Assembly (NCBI GenBank): GCA_963763475.1
Contig: CAVXOR010000002.1
Span: 496,001-560,000, forward strand
DNA length: 64,000 nt
Origin: AC-32 sp963763475
GTDB lineage: Bacteria; Actinomycetota; Thermoleophilia; Gaiellales; Gaiellaceae
Direction: 5' to 3'
The notes below the pieces were generated by a model, which did not search any database, had not been told where the DNA came from, and was given only the letters and a program-made list of their open reading frames with translations. This document shows, one piece after another, positions 1 to 7,552 of the stretch (positions within the stretch are counted from its first letter, which is position 1; each line of letters starts with the position of its first letter). A program made the position numbers and the translations under genes.

Positions 1-1
1 C

Positions 2-580
2 GCGAAGGTAGGGGCGTGCGAGCGGCTGCTCGTCTGCCTGGGCGGCACGGCCACGATGGACGCAGGCGCCGGTCTGCTCGAGGTGCTGGACGAGCTGCCG
101 GCGCCGACAACCGTCCTCTGCGACACGTGGGCGACGCTCGTGGAGGCGCCGCGACTCTTCGGCCCGCAGAAAGGCGCCCTCGCCGACGACGTGGTCGAGC
201 TCGAGCGCCGCTTCGGCGACAACGAGCAGTCCTACGCCAAGCGCCGCGGGGCGGGCGCTGCCGGCGGGCTGGGCGCGGCTCTGGCATCGTTGGGCGCGGA
301 GCTCGTGCCCGGCGCGACCTACGTGCTGGAGGCGGTGGGCTTCCGCGAGCGAGCGGCCGCCGCCGACCTCGTCGTCACCGGCGAGGGGACGGTCGACCGC
401 ACCACCTTCGAGGGCAAGGCTCCGGGCGCGGCAGTGCACGCGTGCGTCGACCTCGGCGTGCGCTGCCTGCTCTTCGGCGGGCGGGTCGAGGAGGGCGTCG
501 AGGCGCTTGCCCTCAGCGGCGACCCAGCTCGGGCAAGCGAGGACCTCGAGGAGCTAGGAGTCGGACTCGGCGGCGCGTAG
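2..580 (+). CDS. glxK: Glycerate kinase, GlxK family, C-terminal part (5' end outside window)
   Basis: The gene enters from the left edge and reads in frame from base 2, leaving about 192 residues of a family that is normally 360-380 long. Members phosphorylate D-glycerate in the cytoplasm and feed it into glycolysis. The fragment begins in the glycine-rich GGTATMDAGAG loop and carries the VVTGEGTVD block near fragment residue 124 followed by EGKAP, both typical of GlxK. The last 27 bp overlap the 3' end of the convergent cyclic-nucleotide-binding gene. Assignment to the family is firm; whether the product is 2- or 3-phosphoglycerate cannot be read from this part. Confidence 0.88.
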   Translation, partial: AKVGACERLLVCLGGTATMDAGAGLLEVLDELPAPTTVLCDTWATLVEAPRLFGPQKGALADDVVELERRFGDNEQSYAKRRGAGAAGGLGAALASLGAELVPGATYVLEAVGFRERAAAADLVVTGEGTVDRTTFEGKAPGAAVHACVDLGVRCLLFGGRVEEGVEALALSGDPARASEDLEELGVGLGGA

Positions 581-967
581 CCGCTTCGCCATCGCCTGCA
601 GCAATGGCCAGGCGATGCGTGCGTCGCTCTCGACCAGCGGGCGGAAGTCCCAGAAGGTGAGCCCGTAGCACTTGAGGTCGGAATCGGCCTCGATCGAGGC
701 AGTCCGGTCGCCCTGGTCGATCATGGCGATGTCGCCGAAGTAGTCGCCGGGGCCGAGGCGGCCGCGCTCCTCGCCGTGGATCTTGACCACGGCCTCGCCG
801 CTCTCGATCACGAAGAAGCCGGCGCCGCCCTCGCCCTCGGCCGCGACCGACTGGCCGGCGTCGAAGGTGCGCTCCTTGAAGGAGCCGCTCAGCCGCTCGA
901 GCTCGCGCGGCTCCAGCTCCGCGAAGAGCGGGACGCGCTGCAGCAACTCGACGGAAGGCCCGGCCAC
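554..967 (-). CDS. Single-domain cyclic nucleotide-binding (CNBD) protein
   Basis: A 137-residue protein consisting of one cNMP-binding beta-roll. The phosphate-binding cassette reads YFGDIAMIDQGDRTAS (about residues 76-91); the Arg that contacts the cyclic phosphate in the family is present. There is no DNA-binding or catalytic domain, so it is probably a free-standing cAMP sensor or a subunit acting through a partner. It is clearly a paralogue of the protein at 5519-5926; both begin with VELLQRVPLFA and end in MAKRLRAA. The GTG start follows a TTATGAT element by a few bases with no Shine-Dalgarno, suggesting a leaderless message. It lies downstream of the MFS-CNBD gene on the same strand. 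Confidence 0.85.
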   Translation of the reverse strand: MAGPSVELLQRVPLFAELEPRELERLSGSFKERTFDAGQSVAAEGEGGAGFFVIESGEAVVKIHGEERGRLGPGDYFGDIAMIDQGDRTASIEADSDLKCYGLTFWDFRPLVESDARIAWPLLQAMAKRLRAAESDS

Positions 968-1112
968 GCCGGGATCATAAACCGGCGCGGCCGAGCCGCA
1001 ATGTGGTTCGGGCCCGGCCCTTCGTCATCGGGACGCGCAGGATGCTCCCGTCGGCCCCGCGCATCCGGAAGACGCCGGTGACGACGCCCTCCGCCTGCGC
1101 GGTCTTTACGCC

Positions 1113-2760
1113 CTAGATCTGGGCGACGCCGAGCCGGCTGCCGATCACGTTCTCGGCCGCCTGGGCGCTGCCCGCATGGCCGGTCACCGCCGCGAGGAAA
1201 TGCTCGCGGTCGAGAGCAAACAGCTCGGTGTCGGTCGCGGCTCGCACGGTCGCAGTGCGCGGCACGTCGCGCAGGAGCGCGATCTCGCCGAAGTACGACC
1301 CCTCGCCCTCTCGCCGTGACGGCTCGCCGTCGATGAGGATCTCGACCTCGCCCTTGTCGACGACGTAGAAGCGGTCGCCGTGGTCGCCGCGGCGGATGAC
1401 CTCGTCGCCGGCGCTCGCGTGCACGGGCGCCAGCCTGGTGGCGAGCTGCTCGAGCACCGGCGGTGTGAGCGGCGAGAAGATCGGGATCGCCTGCAGCAGC
1501 TCCAGCCTGCGCGGGTCGCCCGGCTCTGTGTCCAGCCGCACGAGGCTCGCGCGCGTGAGGACGGCCAGGATCGGCAGCAGCGAGCCGACGATCACGAGCG
1601 TCCAGCGGACGCCGAGCCAGTGGATCAACGGCGGGGCGATCACGGCCCCGAGCGCGACGGTCAAGTAGAAGAGGCTGTGCAGGACGCCGAAGACGCGCGC
1701 GAGCACGTCGCTGGGCGTGCCGCGCTGCAGGATCGTGAAGCCGCTGACGTCGCAGATGATGTTCGCGAAGCCGATCAGCCCGAAGGCTACGAGCGCGGCC
1801 ACGGTGGTCGGGATCCAGCCGAGCAGCAGCAGCGGGCCTCCCGTGCCGGCGACCGCGAACCCGAAGGTCGTCGCCAGCCGCTGGTGCCCGACGAGCGCGA
1901 GCGAGACGAATCCGCCGATGATCCCGCCGACGCCGACGGCCGTGTTCAGGTAGCCGACGCCGCCCGGCCCGAGGTCGAGCAGTTCCAGCGCAGAGACCGC
2001 GATCAGCACGCCGAAGGCGCCGTTGACCAGCGTTTGCGCGGAGAAGAGGCCCACGACGAGCCGCAGCCGCGGGTCGCGCGGCGATCGCGCGGAAGCCGGC
2101 CGTCGCCTCGTCGAACAGCTGCGACCGCTCCTCGCTCAAGGGCGGCTCGCCCGCGCGGAGGAGCGGCGACAGCATCAGCGCCGACCAGAGGAACAGCACC
2201 GCGGTGACGAGGAAAACGACCCAGACGTTCGAGACCGCTAGCAGGAGCCCGCCGAGCGCGGGGCCGACGCAGAAGCCGAGGCTCTCGATCGTGCTCGAGC
2301 TCACGTTGGCGGCGGTCAGCTCCTCGGGCGTCCTCGCCAGCGAGGGCAGCAGCGCCGACTGCGCCGGGTGGAAGGCCGTGTTGATCACGGAGACCGTGCC
2401 GGCCAGGACGTAGACGATGCCGACCGGCGCTTCGGTGAAGACGCAGACCGCCATCGTTCCGAGCCCGGCCGCGCGCAGCAGGTCGGACGCGAGCATCACG
2501 GGCACGCGCGGGTAGCGGTCGCCGAGGATCGCCGCGAACGGCGAGGCCACCGCTGCGGGCAGCCAGCGGATCAGCGCGATCAGGCCGACGGCCGAGGCGC
2601 CGCCGTGATCGTAGGCGTAGACGATCAGCGCGACCGCGTAGGCCCAGCTGCCGATGATCGAGCCGGCCCAGGCGAGCTGGAGTTGCCGCAGCCCGCGGTT
2701 GTGGAACACCGCCGACAGCGCGCGTTGCGACTCGCGCAGGTGGTTTTTTAGCCGCTCCAC
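1113..2760 (-). CDS. MFS transporter with C-terminal cyclic nucleotide-binding domain, interrupted by a -strand frameshift near 2079
   Basis: If one base is removed near 2079 the gene encodes about 548 residues: a 12-helix major facilitator of the MFS_3/enterobactin-exporter type (WAGSIIGSWAY at the start, LGDRYPRVPV in the loop between helices 2 and 3) followed by a CNBD (about residues 420-540) with the canonical cassette FGEIALL...PRTATV. As written, the N-terminal 230 codons and the C-terminal 314 codons are in different frames; protein sequence on both sides is intact, so a sequencing indel is likelier than decay. Fusion of a transporter to a cNMP domain suggests transport gated or regulated by cAMP (inference). 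The start is GTG at 2760. Confidence 0.75.
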
Positions 2761-2870
2761 CGGCGGAGAATGGCAGGGCCGATTGCATTTTTGAAGTTCC
2801 CATGGAAGATTTCGGGGGCGAACTCCGTCAGGTGATCAGGTTCCGGAAGTTCGAAGAAGGAGGAAGTTCG

Positions 2871-3164
2871 ATGAAGGATCAGGACAACGAGACTCGGATC
2901 GACGAGGACGTCGAGGCCCACCAGAACAAGGGCTCGCACAAGCTGGCCAACGACGAGGGCGATGACGTCGAGGGCCATATGCACAAGAACGCAGTGAACA
3001 AGGGCTCGCACAAGCTGGCCAACGACGAGGGCGATGACGTCGAGGGCCATATGCACAAGAACGCAGTGAACAAGGGCTCGCACAAGCTGGCCAACGACGA
3101 GGGCGACGACGTCGAGGGCCACGTGCACCTCAACGCCGTGAACAAGGGCGTACACAAGTCCTAA
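2871..3164 (+). CDS. Small acidic/His-containing protein of three tandem 24-residue repeats
   Basis: The 97-residue product is not a family I recognise. After an acidic leader (MKDQDNETRIDEDVEAHQ) it has three copies of a 24-residue unit starting NKGSHKLANDEGDDVEGH and a final partial NKGVHKS. Each unit has an HxH (HMH or HVH) and an SHK, with many Asp and Glu, so a disordered, possibly metal- or polyanion-binding protein is conceivable. No signal peptide or membrane segment is seen. The ATG at 2871 is chosen because GAAGGAGG ends seven bases upstream; an upstream in-frame ATG at 2802 lacks such a site. A strong hairpin follows the stop. It is divergent from the MFS gene. Confidence 0.8.
   Translation: MKDQDNETRIDEDVEAHQNKGSHKLANDEGDDVEGHMHKNAVNKGSHKLANDEGDDVEGHMHKNAVNKGSHKLANDEGDDVEGHVHLNAVNKGVHKS
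2925..3140 (+). repeat. Three tandem 72-bp in-frame repeats
   Basis: Units run 2925-2996, 2997-3068 and 3069-3140. The first two are identical base for base, including synonymous positions; the third has several differences (for example CATATGCACAAG becomes CACGTGCACCTC). The identity of units 1 and 2 indicates a recent duplication or gene conversion within the small coding gene. Confidence 0.95.
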
Positions 3165-3190
3165 GTCCTCGGGCTTCGAGCTCAGCCCAA

Positions 3191-3222
3191 GTTAAGAGGG
3201 AGCCGAGAGGCTCCCTCTTAAC
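3191..3222. terminator. Bidirectional hairpin terminator, 14-bp perfect stem, GAGA loop
   Basis: GTTAAGAGGGAGCC (3191-3204) pairs perfectly with 3209-3222 across a GAGA tetraloop. It lies between the convergent ends of the repeat-protein gene and the GAF gene, and contains the TAA stop of the latter. No T-tract follows on either strand, except the short run inside the stem. Confidence 0.8.
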
Positions 3223-3856
3223 GTTCCCGGAGAAGCTTCCCGAGCGCGTCGAGCAGCTGCAGCGCGGCCTCGCGCTTGTCGGGCTCGGCCTCGTCGAGGC
3301 GCGCCGCGAAGCGGGCGAGCGCCGCGGCGTCGCCGCCTTCCTCCTCAAGCACCGTTCGCGCCGCGCGGGCCTTCTGCAGCAGGTCGAGTGCGATCGCGGC
3401 CTCGTTAGCGAACAGGCCCAGCAGCTCCATCTCCGCCAGCGAGAACGCCGCCTGCTGCGGCCGGTCGAGTACCTCGAGCACGCCGAGCGTCCGGTCCTCG
3501 TGCAGCAGCGGCACGGCCATCAGGCCCTTCGGCACGAAGCCGGTGGACTCGGCGGCCTCGCGAGCGAAGCGCGGGTCCTTGTCGAGCTCGTCGACGACGA
3601 GCGGCTGGCGGGTGACGAGCACCCAGCCGGCGATGCCCGTGCTGGACGGGAAGCGCTGACCGACGAGCTCGTCGGCGCCCTCGCCGGCGACCGCCTCGAA
3701 CACCAGCTCGTCCGAGTCCTCGTCGAACAGGAACACCGACGAGGCGCGGGCGCCGAAGATCGCGCGCGCCACCTCCACGATCGACTGCAGCAGCTCCCGG
3801 TAGCTCTCCTCGGAGCCGAGGGCGCCCGCCGCGACTGCGGCTCGCAGGTCGCTCAT
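3218..3856 (-). CDS. GAF domain sensor protein
   Basis: A 212-residue soluble protein with one GAF domain (about residues 20-160: RASSVFLFDEDSDELVF, GIAGWVLVTRQPLVV, MAVPLLHEDRTLGVLEV) and a helical C-terminal tail ending in a Leu-rich helix. GAF domains bind cyclic nucleotides, tetrapyrroles or other small ligands, or sense redox; the ligand here cannot be told. No catalytic output domain is attached, so signalling probably goes through a partner. Its ATG overlaps the stop of the upstream subtilase gene (ATGA) and has a strong GGAGGAGGG site, so the two are translationally coupled. It is the last gene of the run. Confidence 0.83.
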   Translation of the reverse strand: MSDLRAAVAAGALGSEESYRELLQSIVEVARAIFGARASSVFLFDEDSDELVFEAVAGEGADELVGQRFPSSTGIAGWVLVTRQPLVVDELDKDPRFAREAAESTGFVPKGLMAVPLLHEDRTLGVLEVLDRPQQAAFSLAEMELLGLFANEAAIALDLLQKARAARTVLEEEGGDAAALARFAARLDEAEPDKREAALQLLDALGKLLRER

Positions 3857-4677
3857 GTCCCTCCTCCCACGTTGTTGGCGGTCAGGTAGAGCACGCTCTT
3901 GAGCTGGAACGGGGTCAACTCGGGGTGCTTCGAGAGGACAAGCGCGCAGATCCCGCTCATGTGCGGCGTGGCGAAGCTGTTCCCGGTCGAGAGGATCGTG
4001 CCGCCGCCGAGCCACGCGATCTCGACGCCCACGCCGCGCGCGAAGAACTCGACCGGGGGCGAGGGGTTGTAGAAGAAGGTCAGCGGGTCGGGCTCCTCGT
4101 GGCTGCCCACCGAGATCACGGACGAGAAGCGCCACGGATAGCTCTCGACCGGCATGTTGTGCGCCGACGCGACGAGCACGGTGTTGTTGAAGTACGCCTT
4201 GTCGGCCAGCTCGTGCAGCAGCTCGGCGAACTGGCGCTTGGTCGTCGAGAGGCTCATGTTGATCACGTCGAAGCCCTCCTCCACCGCCCAGCGCAGGCCC
4301 TCGAGCAGGATTGGGCCGCTGCCCTTGAAGCCGGCGCCCAGCACGCGCGCGCTGTAGAGCGAGCACTCGGGCGCGAGGCTGCGGACGATCCCCGCACAGG
4401 CGGTTCCGTGTCCGCAGAGGTCGCCCTCGGTGTCGTCCAGGCGCTCGATCTCCTCGTCCTCGTCCCGGCGGAAGGCGACCGCGCCCTCGACCTTCCCGAC
4501 CTGCGGATGGCCCGCCTCGATCCCGCTGTCGAGGATGCAGACCCGGACGCCCTTGCCGGTCGCGTCGCCGAGGGCCCAGTCGCGCGTGACGCGCTCGGGC
4601 CACTCGACGCCGATCGAGATCCGGTCGCCGGCCCCGGCGGGCAGGCTCCAAGCGGGCAGGTCGGCGGGCTCGCTCAC
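3853..4677 (-). CDS. Cytoplasmic subtilisin-like serine protease (S8 family)
   Basis: A compact 274-residue subtilase with the catalytic triad Asp50 (ILDSGIE), His90 (GHGTACAG) and Ser234 (GNSFATPHMSG); Asn174 in SAHN is placed to form the oxyanion hole. There is no signal peptide, propeptide or membrane segment, so it should act inside the cell. Secreted subtilases are usually longer and have a pro-domain. It sits directly after a sigma factor and a small protein and overlaps the GAF gene, which suggests regulated proteolysis of a partner from the same cluster (inference). The GTG start has a TTACGAT box six bases upstream, so a private leaderless promoter is possible. Confidence 0.9.
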   Translation of the reverse strand: MSEPADLPAWSLPAGAGDRISIGVEWPERVTRDWALGDATGKGVRVCILDSGIEAGHPQVGKVEGAVAFRRDEDEEIERLDDTEGDLCGHGTACAGIVRSLAPECSLYSARVLGAGFKGSGPILLEGLRWAVEEGFDVINMSLSTTKRQFAELLHELADKAYFNNTVLVASAHNMPVESYPWRFSSVISVGSHEEPDPLTFFYNPSPPVEFFARGVGVEIAWLGGGTILSTGNSFATPHMSGICALVLSKHPELTPFQLKSVLYLTANNVGGGT

Positions 4678-4695
4678 CCGTTGATCGTAAGCGAC

Positions 4696-4950
4696 CTAGT
4701 TATCCGTCAGGAGGCGACGGAGCTCTTCGACCACCCGGGGCTGCGGCTCGACGCCCTCGGCCTGCAGGGCCTGCTCGAGGCCGGCCAGCACCTGGGCCCG
4801 GAAGGCTGCGTCTGCCTCGGCCCGGGCCACGAGCTGGTCGAGCCCGCGCCTCGCGGCCGGCAGCTCCTGCGCCGCCTGCACCCAGGCCTCGGGCGCCGGG
4901 GGGAGCATCCCGATCAGCCGTGAAAGTTGCTCGTGGTCGTAGTTGCTCAT
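4696..4950 (-). CDS. Small alpha-helical protein coupled to sigma factor gene
   Basis: An 84-residue, predicted all-helical, soluble protein without cysteine, signal peptide or membrane segment; I do not recognise a family. Sequence features are an N-terminal SNYDHEQLSRLIGMLPPAPEAW and a C-terminal amphipathic helix RVVEELRRLL. The ATG overlaps the stop of the sigma factor gene by one base (TGATG), the usual sign of translational coupling, so an anti-sigma or co-regulator role, or a substrate of the subtilase encoded 18 bp downstream, is possible but unproven. A GTG one codon upstream is an alternative start. Confidence 0.7.
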   Translation of the reverse strand: MSNYDHEQLSRLIGMLPPAPEAWVQAAQELPAARRGLDQLVARAEADAAFRAQVLAGLEQALQAEGVEPQPRVVEELRRLLTDN

Positions 4951-5570
4951 CACGTCACCTGTCCACCGGACGGGGTAGGCGGCACATTTCTTCCCTCGAA
5001 GGCGTCACGGAGCTTGTCGAGGCAGCGCGAGATGCGACTGGCGATCGTCCCGGCCGGGAGGCCGAGGGTGTCGCCGATCATCCGGTAGCTCTCGTCGCGG
5101 GCGAAGAAGCGGTCGAGGATCACCTGGCAGGTCTCGGGCAGCTCGGCCATCGCCTCGTGCACGTCGAAGGCCTCTTCGAGGGCGGTCAGTTCGTCCTCCG
5201 CGGGAACCTCCGGCAGAGCGTCGAGGTCGGCGTCCGAATCGTGCACGCCCGAGCGGAGCCGGTCGATGCAGACCCTGCGCGTCAGCTGCGCGATCCAGGG
5301 CCGCACGGCATCGTCGTCGCGAAGCGAGCCGAGCCGCTCGTAGACGCGGGCGAAGACGTCCTGGAAGACGTCCTCCGCGTCCTGCTGGCCGAGCCGGAAG
5401 CCCTGCACCGCGATCGCGTAGACGTAGCGCGAGAAGCGATCGACCAGCTCGCGCCAGGCCTCGTCGTCGCCCGTGCGGCAGCGTGCGACGAGCGCCGCGT
5501 CGGAGGGCTCGTGCGTGATCAGCTCTGCGCGGCGCGCAGCCGCTTCGCCATCGTCTCCAGGAGCTTCCAC
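4950..5570 (-). CDS. ECF-like RNA polymerase sigma factor
   Basis: A sigma-70 family protein of about 190-206 residues with region 2 (about residues 25-95; EDVFQDVFARVY is the region 2.2 core) and region 4 (about 135-190; LPETCQVILDRFF, SYRMIGDTLGLPAGTIASRISRCLDKL helix-turn-helix). It would direct RNA polymerase to a dedicated promoter set. The start is uncertain: GTG at 5570 has no ribosome site and lies inside the upstream CNBD gene; a start near ITHEPSDAALV, just at the CNBD stop, is equally possible. It is sandwiched between a CNBD protein and a small coupled protein, so control by cyclic nucleotide or by the small protein is suggested by position only. Confidence 0.87.
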   Translation of the reverse strand: MEAPGDDGEAAARRAELITHEPSDAALVARCRTGDDEAWRELVDRFSRYVYAIAVQGFRLGQQDAEDVFQDVFARVYERLGSLRDDDAVRPWIAQLTRRVCIDRLRSGVHDSDADLDALPEVPAEDELTALEEAFDVHEAMAELPETCQVILDRFFARDESYRMIGDTLGLPAGTIASRISRCLDKLRDAFEGRNVPPTPSGGQVT

Positions 5571-5926
5571 GCGATCGCCGCGTTCCCCTCGACGAGGGGA
5601 CGGAACTCCCAGGACGTGAGACCCCAGCAGCGCAGCTCGCTGTCGGCGGTGACCGTTGCGCTCCTGGCACCCTCGTCGATCAGCGCGATCTCGCCGAAGT
5701 AGTCGCCGGGGCCCAGCTTGTCGCGTTCGCTGCCGTGGACCGAGACGGAGGCCTCGCCGCTCTCGATCACGAAGAACCCGGCGCCGGTCTTCCCCTCGCC
5801 GGCGACGGTGCTGCCGGACTCGAAGGTGCGCTCCTTGAAGGAACGCGCGAGGCGCTTGAGGTCGCCGCTCTCGAAGTCGGCGAACAGCGGGACACGCTGG
5901 AGGAGCTCGACTGGTGCTTCGGCCAC
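5519..5926 (-). CDS. Single-domain cyclic nucleotide-binding (CNBD) protein upstream of sigma factor
   Basis: A 135-residue single cNMP-binding domain, close paralogue of the protein at 554-967. The phosphate-binding cassette is YFGEIALIDEGARSATV, with the conserved Glu and Arg. No effector domain is attached. The GTG at 5926 is preferred over a TTG two codons upstream by comparison with the paralogue. A TAGTAT box in the stop region of xseB lies six or so bases upstream, suggesting a leaderless transcript that starts the CNBD-sigma-small protein run. Its 3' end overlaps the annotated sigma gene by up to 52 bp. Confidence 0.85.
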   Translation of the reverse strand: MAEAPVELLQRVPLFADFESGDLKRLARSFKERTFESGSTVAGEGKTGAGFFVIESGEASVSVHGSERDKLGPGDYFGEIALIDEGARSATVTADSELRCWGLTSWEFRPLVEGNAAIAWKLLETMAKRLRAAQS

Positions 5927-5935
5927 GCGCAAATA

Positions 5936-6130
5936 CTAAGGCTTTGCCGCTTCGGCGCGACTCGCGAGCTCCTCGATCTTTCCCTCGGCGCTGTCGAGCC
6001 GCTCCTTGCAGAAGCGGTAGAGCTCCTCACCCCGCTCCCAGAGCTTGAGCGCCTCGTCCAGCGGCGCCTCGCCGCTCTCCAGGCGCTGGACGATCGCCTC
6101 CAGCTCTCGCTGGGCCTCTTCGAAAGTCAC
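5936..6130 (-). CDS. xseB: Exodeoxyribonuclease VII small subunit
   Basis: A 64-residue helical hairpin protein with the family hallmarks FEEAQRELEAIVQRLESGE and LDEALKLWERGEEL. It binds the XseA subunit to form exonuclease VII, which degrades single-stranded DNA into oligonucleotides. Length matches the family (60-80). The start overlaps the xseA stop by four bases (ATGA), so the two subunits are translated in a coupled fashion. Confidence 0.95.
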   Translation of the reverse strand: MTFEEAQRELEAIVQRLESGEAPLDEALKLWERGEELYRFCKERLDSAEGKIEELASRAEAAKP

Positions 6131-7275
6131 CGTGTCTCCTCGACGCGGGCGCCGAAGCCGCCCTCGGCCAGCTCGACCTCGACACGCGCGCCCGGCTCGA
6201 CCGCCTTGCCAGAACGGATGATCGCGTCGCCCGTACGGACGATCGCGTATCCGCGCTCGAGGGTCGAGTGGGGCGAGAGCGCGCGCAGGCGGCCGGCGCT
6301 GTGCTCGAGCTTCGCCCGGCGCCGCTCGAGCAAGAGGCGCGGTGCGCGACCGAGCCGCTCGTGCGTGCCGTCGAGCCGGCGGCGCTCGCGCTCGAGGCTG
6401 CGGCGGGCTCCGCGTTCGAGCCCGGCACGCGAGCGGTCGAGCCGCTCCAGCAATTGGGTCAGGTCCGGGACGACGAGCCGGCCGGCGACGCTCGGGGTCG
6501 AGGCCCGAACGTCGGCGGCCAGGTCGCAGAGCGGCGTGTCTTGCTCGTGGCCGACCGCGCTCACGACGGGAACCGGGCAGTCGGCGATCGCCCGCACGAG
6601 CCGCTCGTCGCTGAAGGGCAGCAGGTCCTCAAAGCTCCCGCCGCCACGGGCGACGACCACCACGTCGACGCCTTCGCGGCAGAGCGCGCGGAGAGCCTCG
6701 ACCACCGCGCCGGCGGCCCGTGGGCCCTGGACGTAGGTCTCCGCCACGAGCACGTTCGCCGGCGGAAAGCGGGTCGTGACGGCGGCCAGGACGTCTCGCT
6801 TGGCGGCCGCGTCGTTCCCCGTCACCAGCCCGATCCGTGCCGGCAGGAGCGGCAGGGGCCGCTTGCGCGCGGCGGCAAAGAGGCCCTCGGCTGCGAGCGT
6901 GGTCTTCAGGCGCTCGAGCGCGGCCAGGTGGTCGCCGAGGCCGAACGGCTCCAGCGAGAGAGCCCGCAACCGGAACTCGCCGCGGGCCTCGAACAGTTCG
7001 GGCCGGCCGTAGACGTGGACGCGGGCGCCGTCGGCGAGCTCGAGCCGCAGCGCGTCGAATTGGCCGCGCGCCATCGAGACGCCGAGGCAGGAGCCATCCT
7101 GCGGGTCCTTGAGCGTGAAGAAGACGCTCGCCCAGCGGTCGGAGCGCCGCAGCTCGGTCACCTCACCCTCGACCCAGACCGTCGGCAGCCGCGCCAGCCA
7201 GGAGGCCACGCCGCGGTTGAAAGCGCCGACGGAGTAGACCTTGCGGTCGCCGTACTCGATCGCCTCGACCTTCAC
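6127..7275 (-). CDS. xseA: Exodeoxyribonuclease VII large subunit
   Basis: A 382-residue protein with an N-terminal OB fold (VWVEGEVTELRRSDRWASVFFTLKD, residues about 33-60) and the catalytic region containing RIGLVTGNDAAAKRD, the VVVARGGGSFEDLLPFSDE block and SAVGHEQDTPLCDLAADVRASTPS, all characteristic of XseA. A long coiled-coil (about 265-330) and the C-terminal RGYAIVR motif follow. With XseB it forms a cytoplasmic single-strand DNA exonuclease used in repair. The length is a little shorter than the E. coli protein (456) but typical of actinobacteria. GTG or ATG start: the ATG at 7275 was used. Confidence 0.95.
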   Translation of the reverse strand: MKVEAIEYGDRKVYSVGAFNRGVASWLARLPTVWVEGEVTELRRSDRWASVFFTLKDPQDGSCLGVSMARGQFDALRLELADGARVHVYGRPELFEARGEFRLRALSLEPFGLGDHLAALERLKTTLAAEGLFAAARKRPLPLLPARIGLVTGNDAAAKRDVLAAVTTRFPPANVLVAETYVQGPRAAGAVVEALRALCREGVDVVVVARGGGSFEDLLPFSDERLVRAIADCPVPVVSAVGHEQDTPLCDLAADVRASTPSVAGRLVVPDLTQLLERLDRSRAGLERGARRSLERERRRLDGTHERLGRAPRLLLERRRAKLEHSAGRLRALSPHSTLERGYAIVRTGDAIIRSGKAVEPGARVEVELAEGGFGARVEETR

Positions 7276-7297
7276 GAGGCCAGGATACGGCGCGCGT

Positions 7298-7492
7298 CTA
7301 GATGAGGATCTCGGCCGCTGTTTCCGGCGAGCAGCCCTGGCGCAACAGGTCGACCGCGTGGTGCAGATCGGCGTCGCTGTGGGCGATCTTCTCGGCCAGC
7401 GGGAGCGGGAAGCCGGCCTCCATCAGCACGTGCAAGCGCCAGCTTTCGACTTTCGCCTGTTCGTCCCTGGGTGTCTCGGCGATCTGCGTCAT
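7298..7492 (-). CDS. Small conserved-looking hypothetical protein
   Basis: A 64-residue soluble protein of unknown function, with a predicted helical body (WRLHVLMEAGFPLPLAEKIAHSDADLHHAVDLL) that resembles a degenerate UBA-like or helix-turn-helix fold and ends QGCSPETAAEILI. The ATG at 7492 is the only good start; it lies 22 bp upstream of xseA on the same strand, so it probably begins the xseAB operon. Coding status is supported by codon pattern and by its tight placement; function is not inferred. Confidence 0.65.
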   Translation of the reverse strand: MTQIAETPRDEQAKVESWRLHVLMEAGFPLPLAEKIAHSDADLHHAVDLLRQGCSPETAAEILI

Positions 7493-7552
7493 CGGCGTCC
7501 GGGTAGTTCGCTTTGTCCTAGACGATCCCTTCTCGCGGAAGTTTGTGCGCGC

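Noticed and set aside
2802..2870. Upstream ATG extending the repeat protein by 23 residues.
   Set aside because: No ribosome site before 2802, while GAAGGAGG sits exactly before 2871; the extra stretch also includes the promoter region of the gene.
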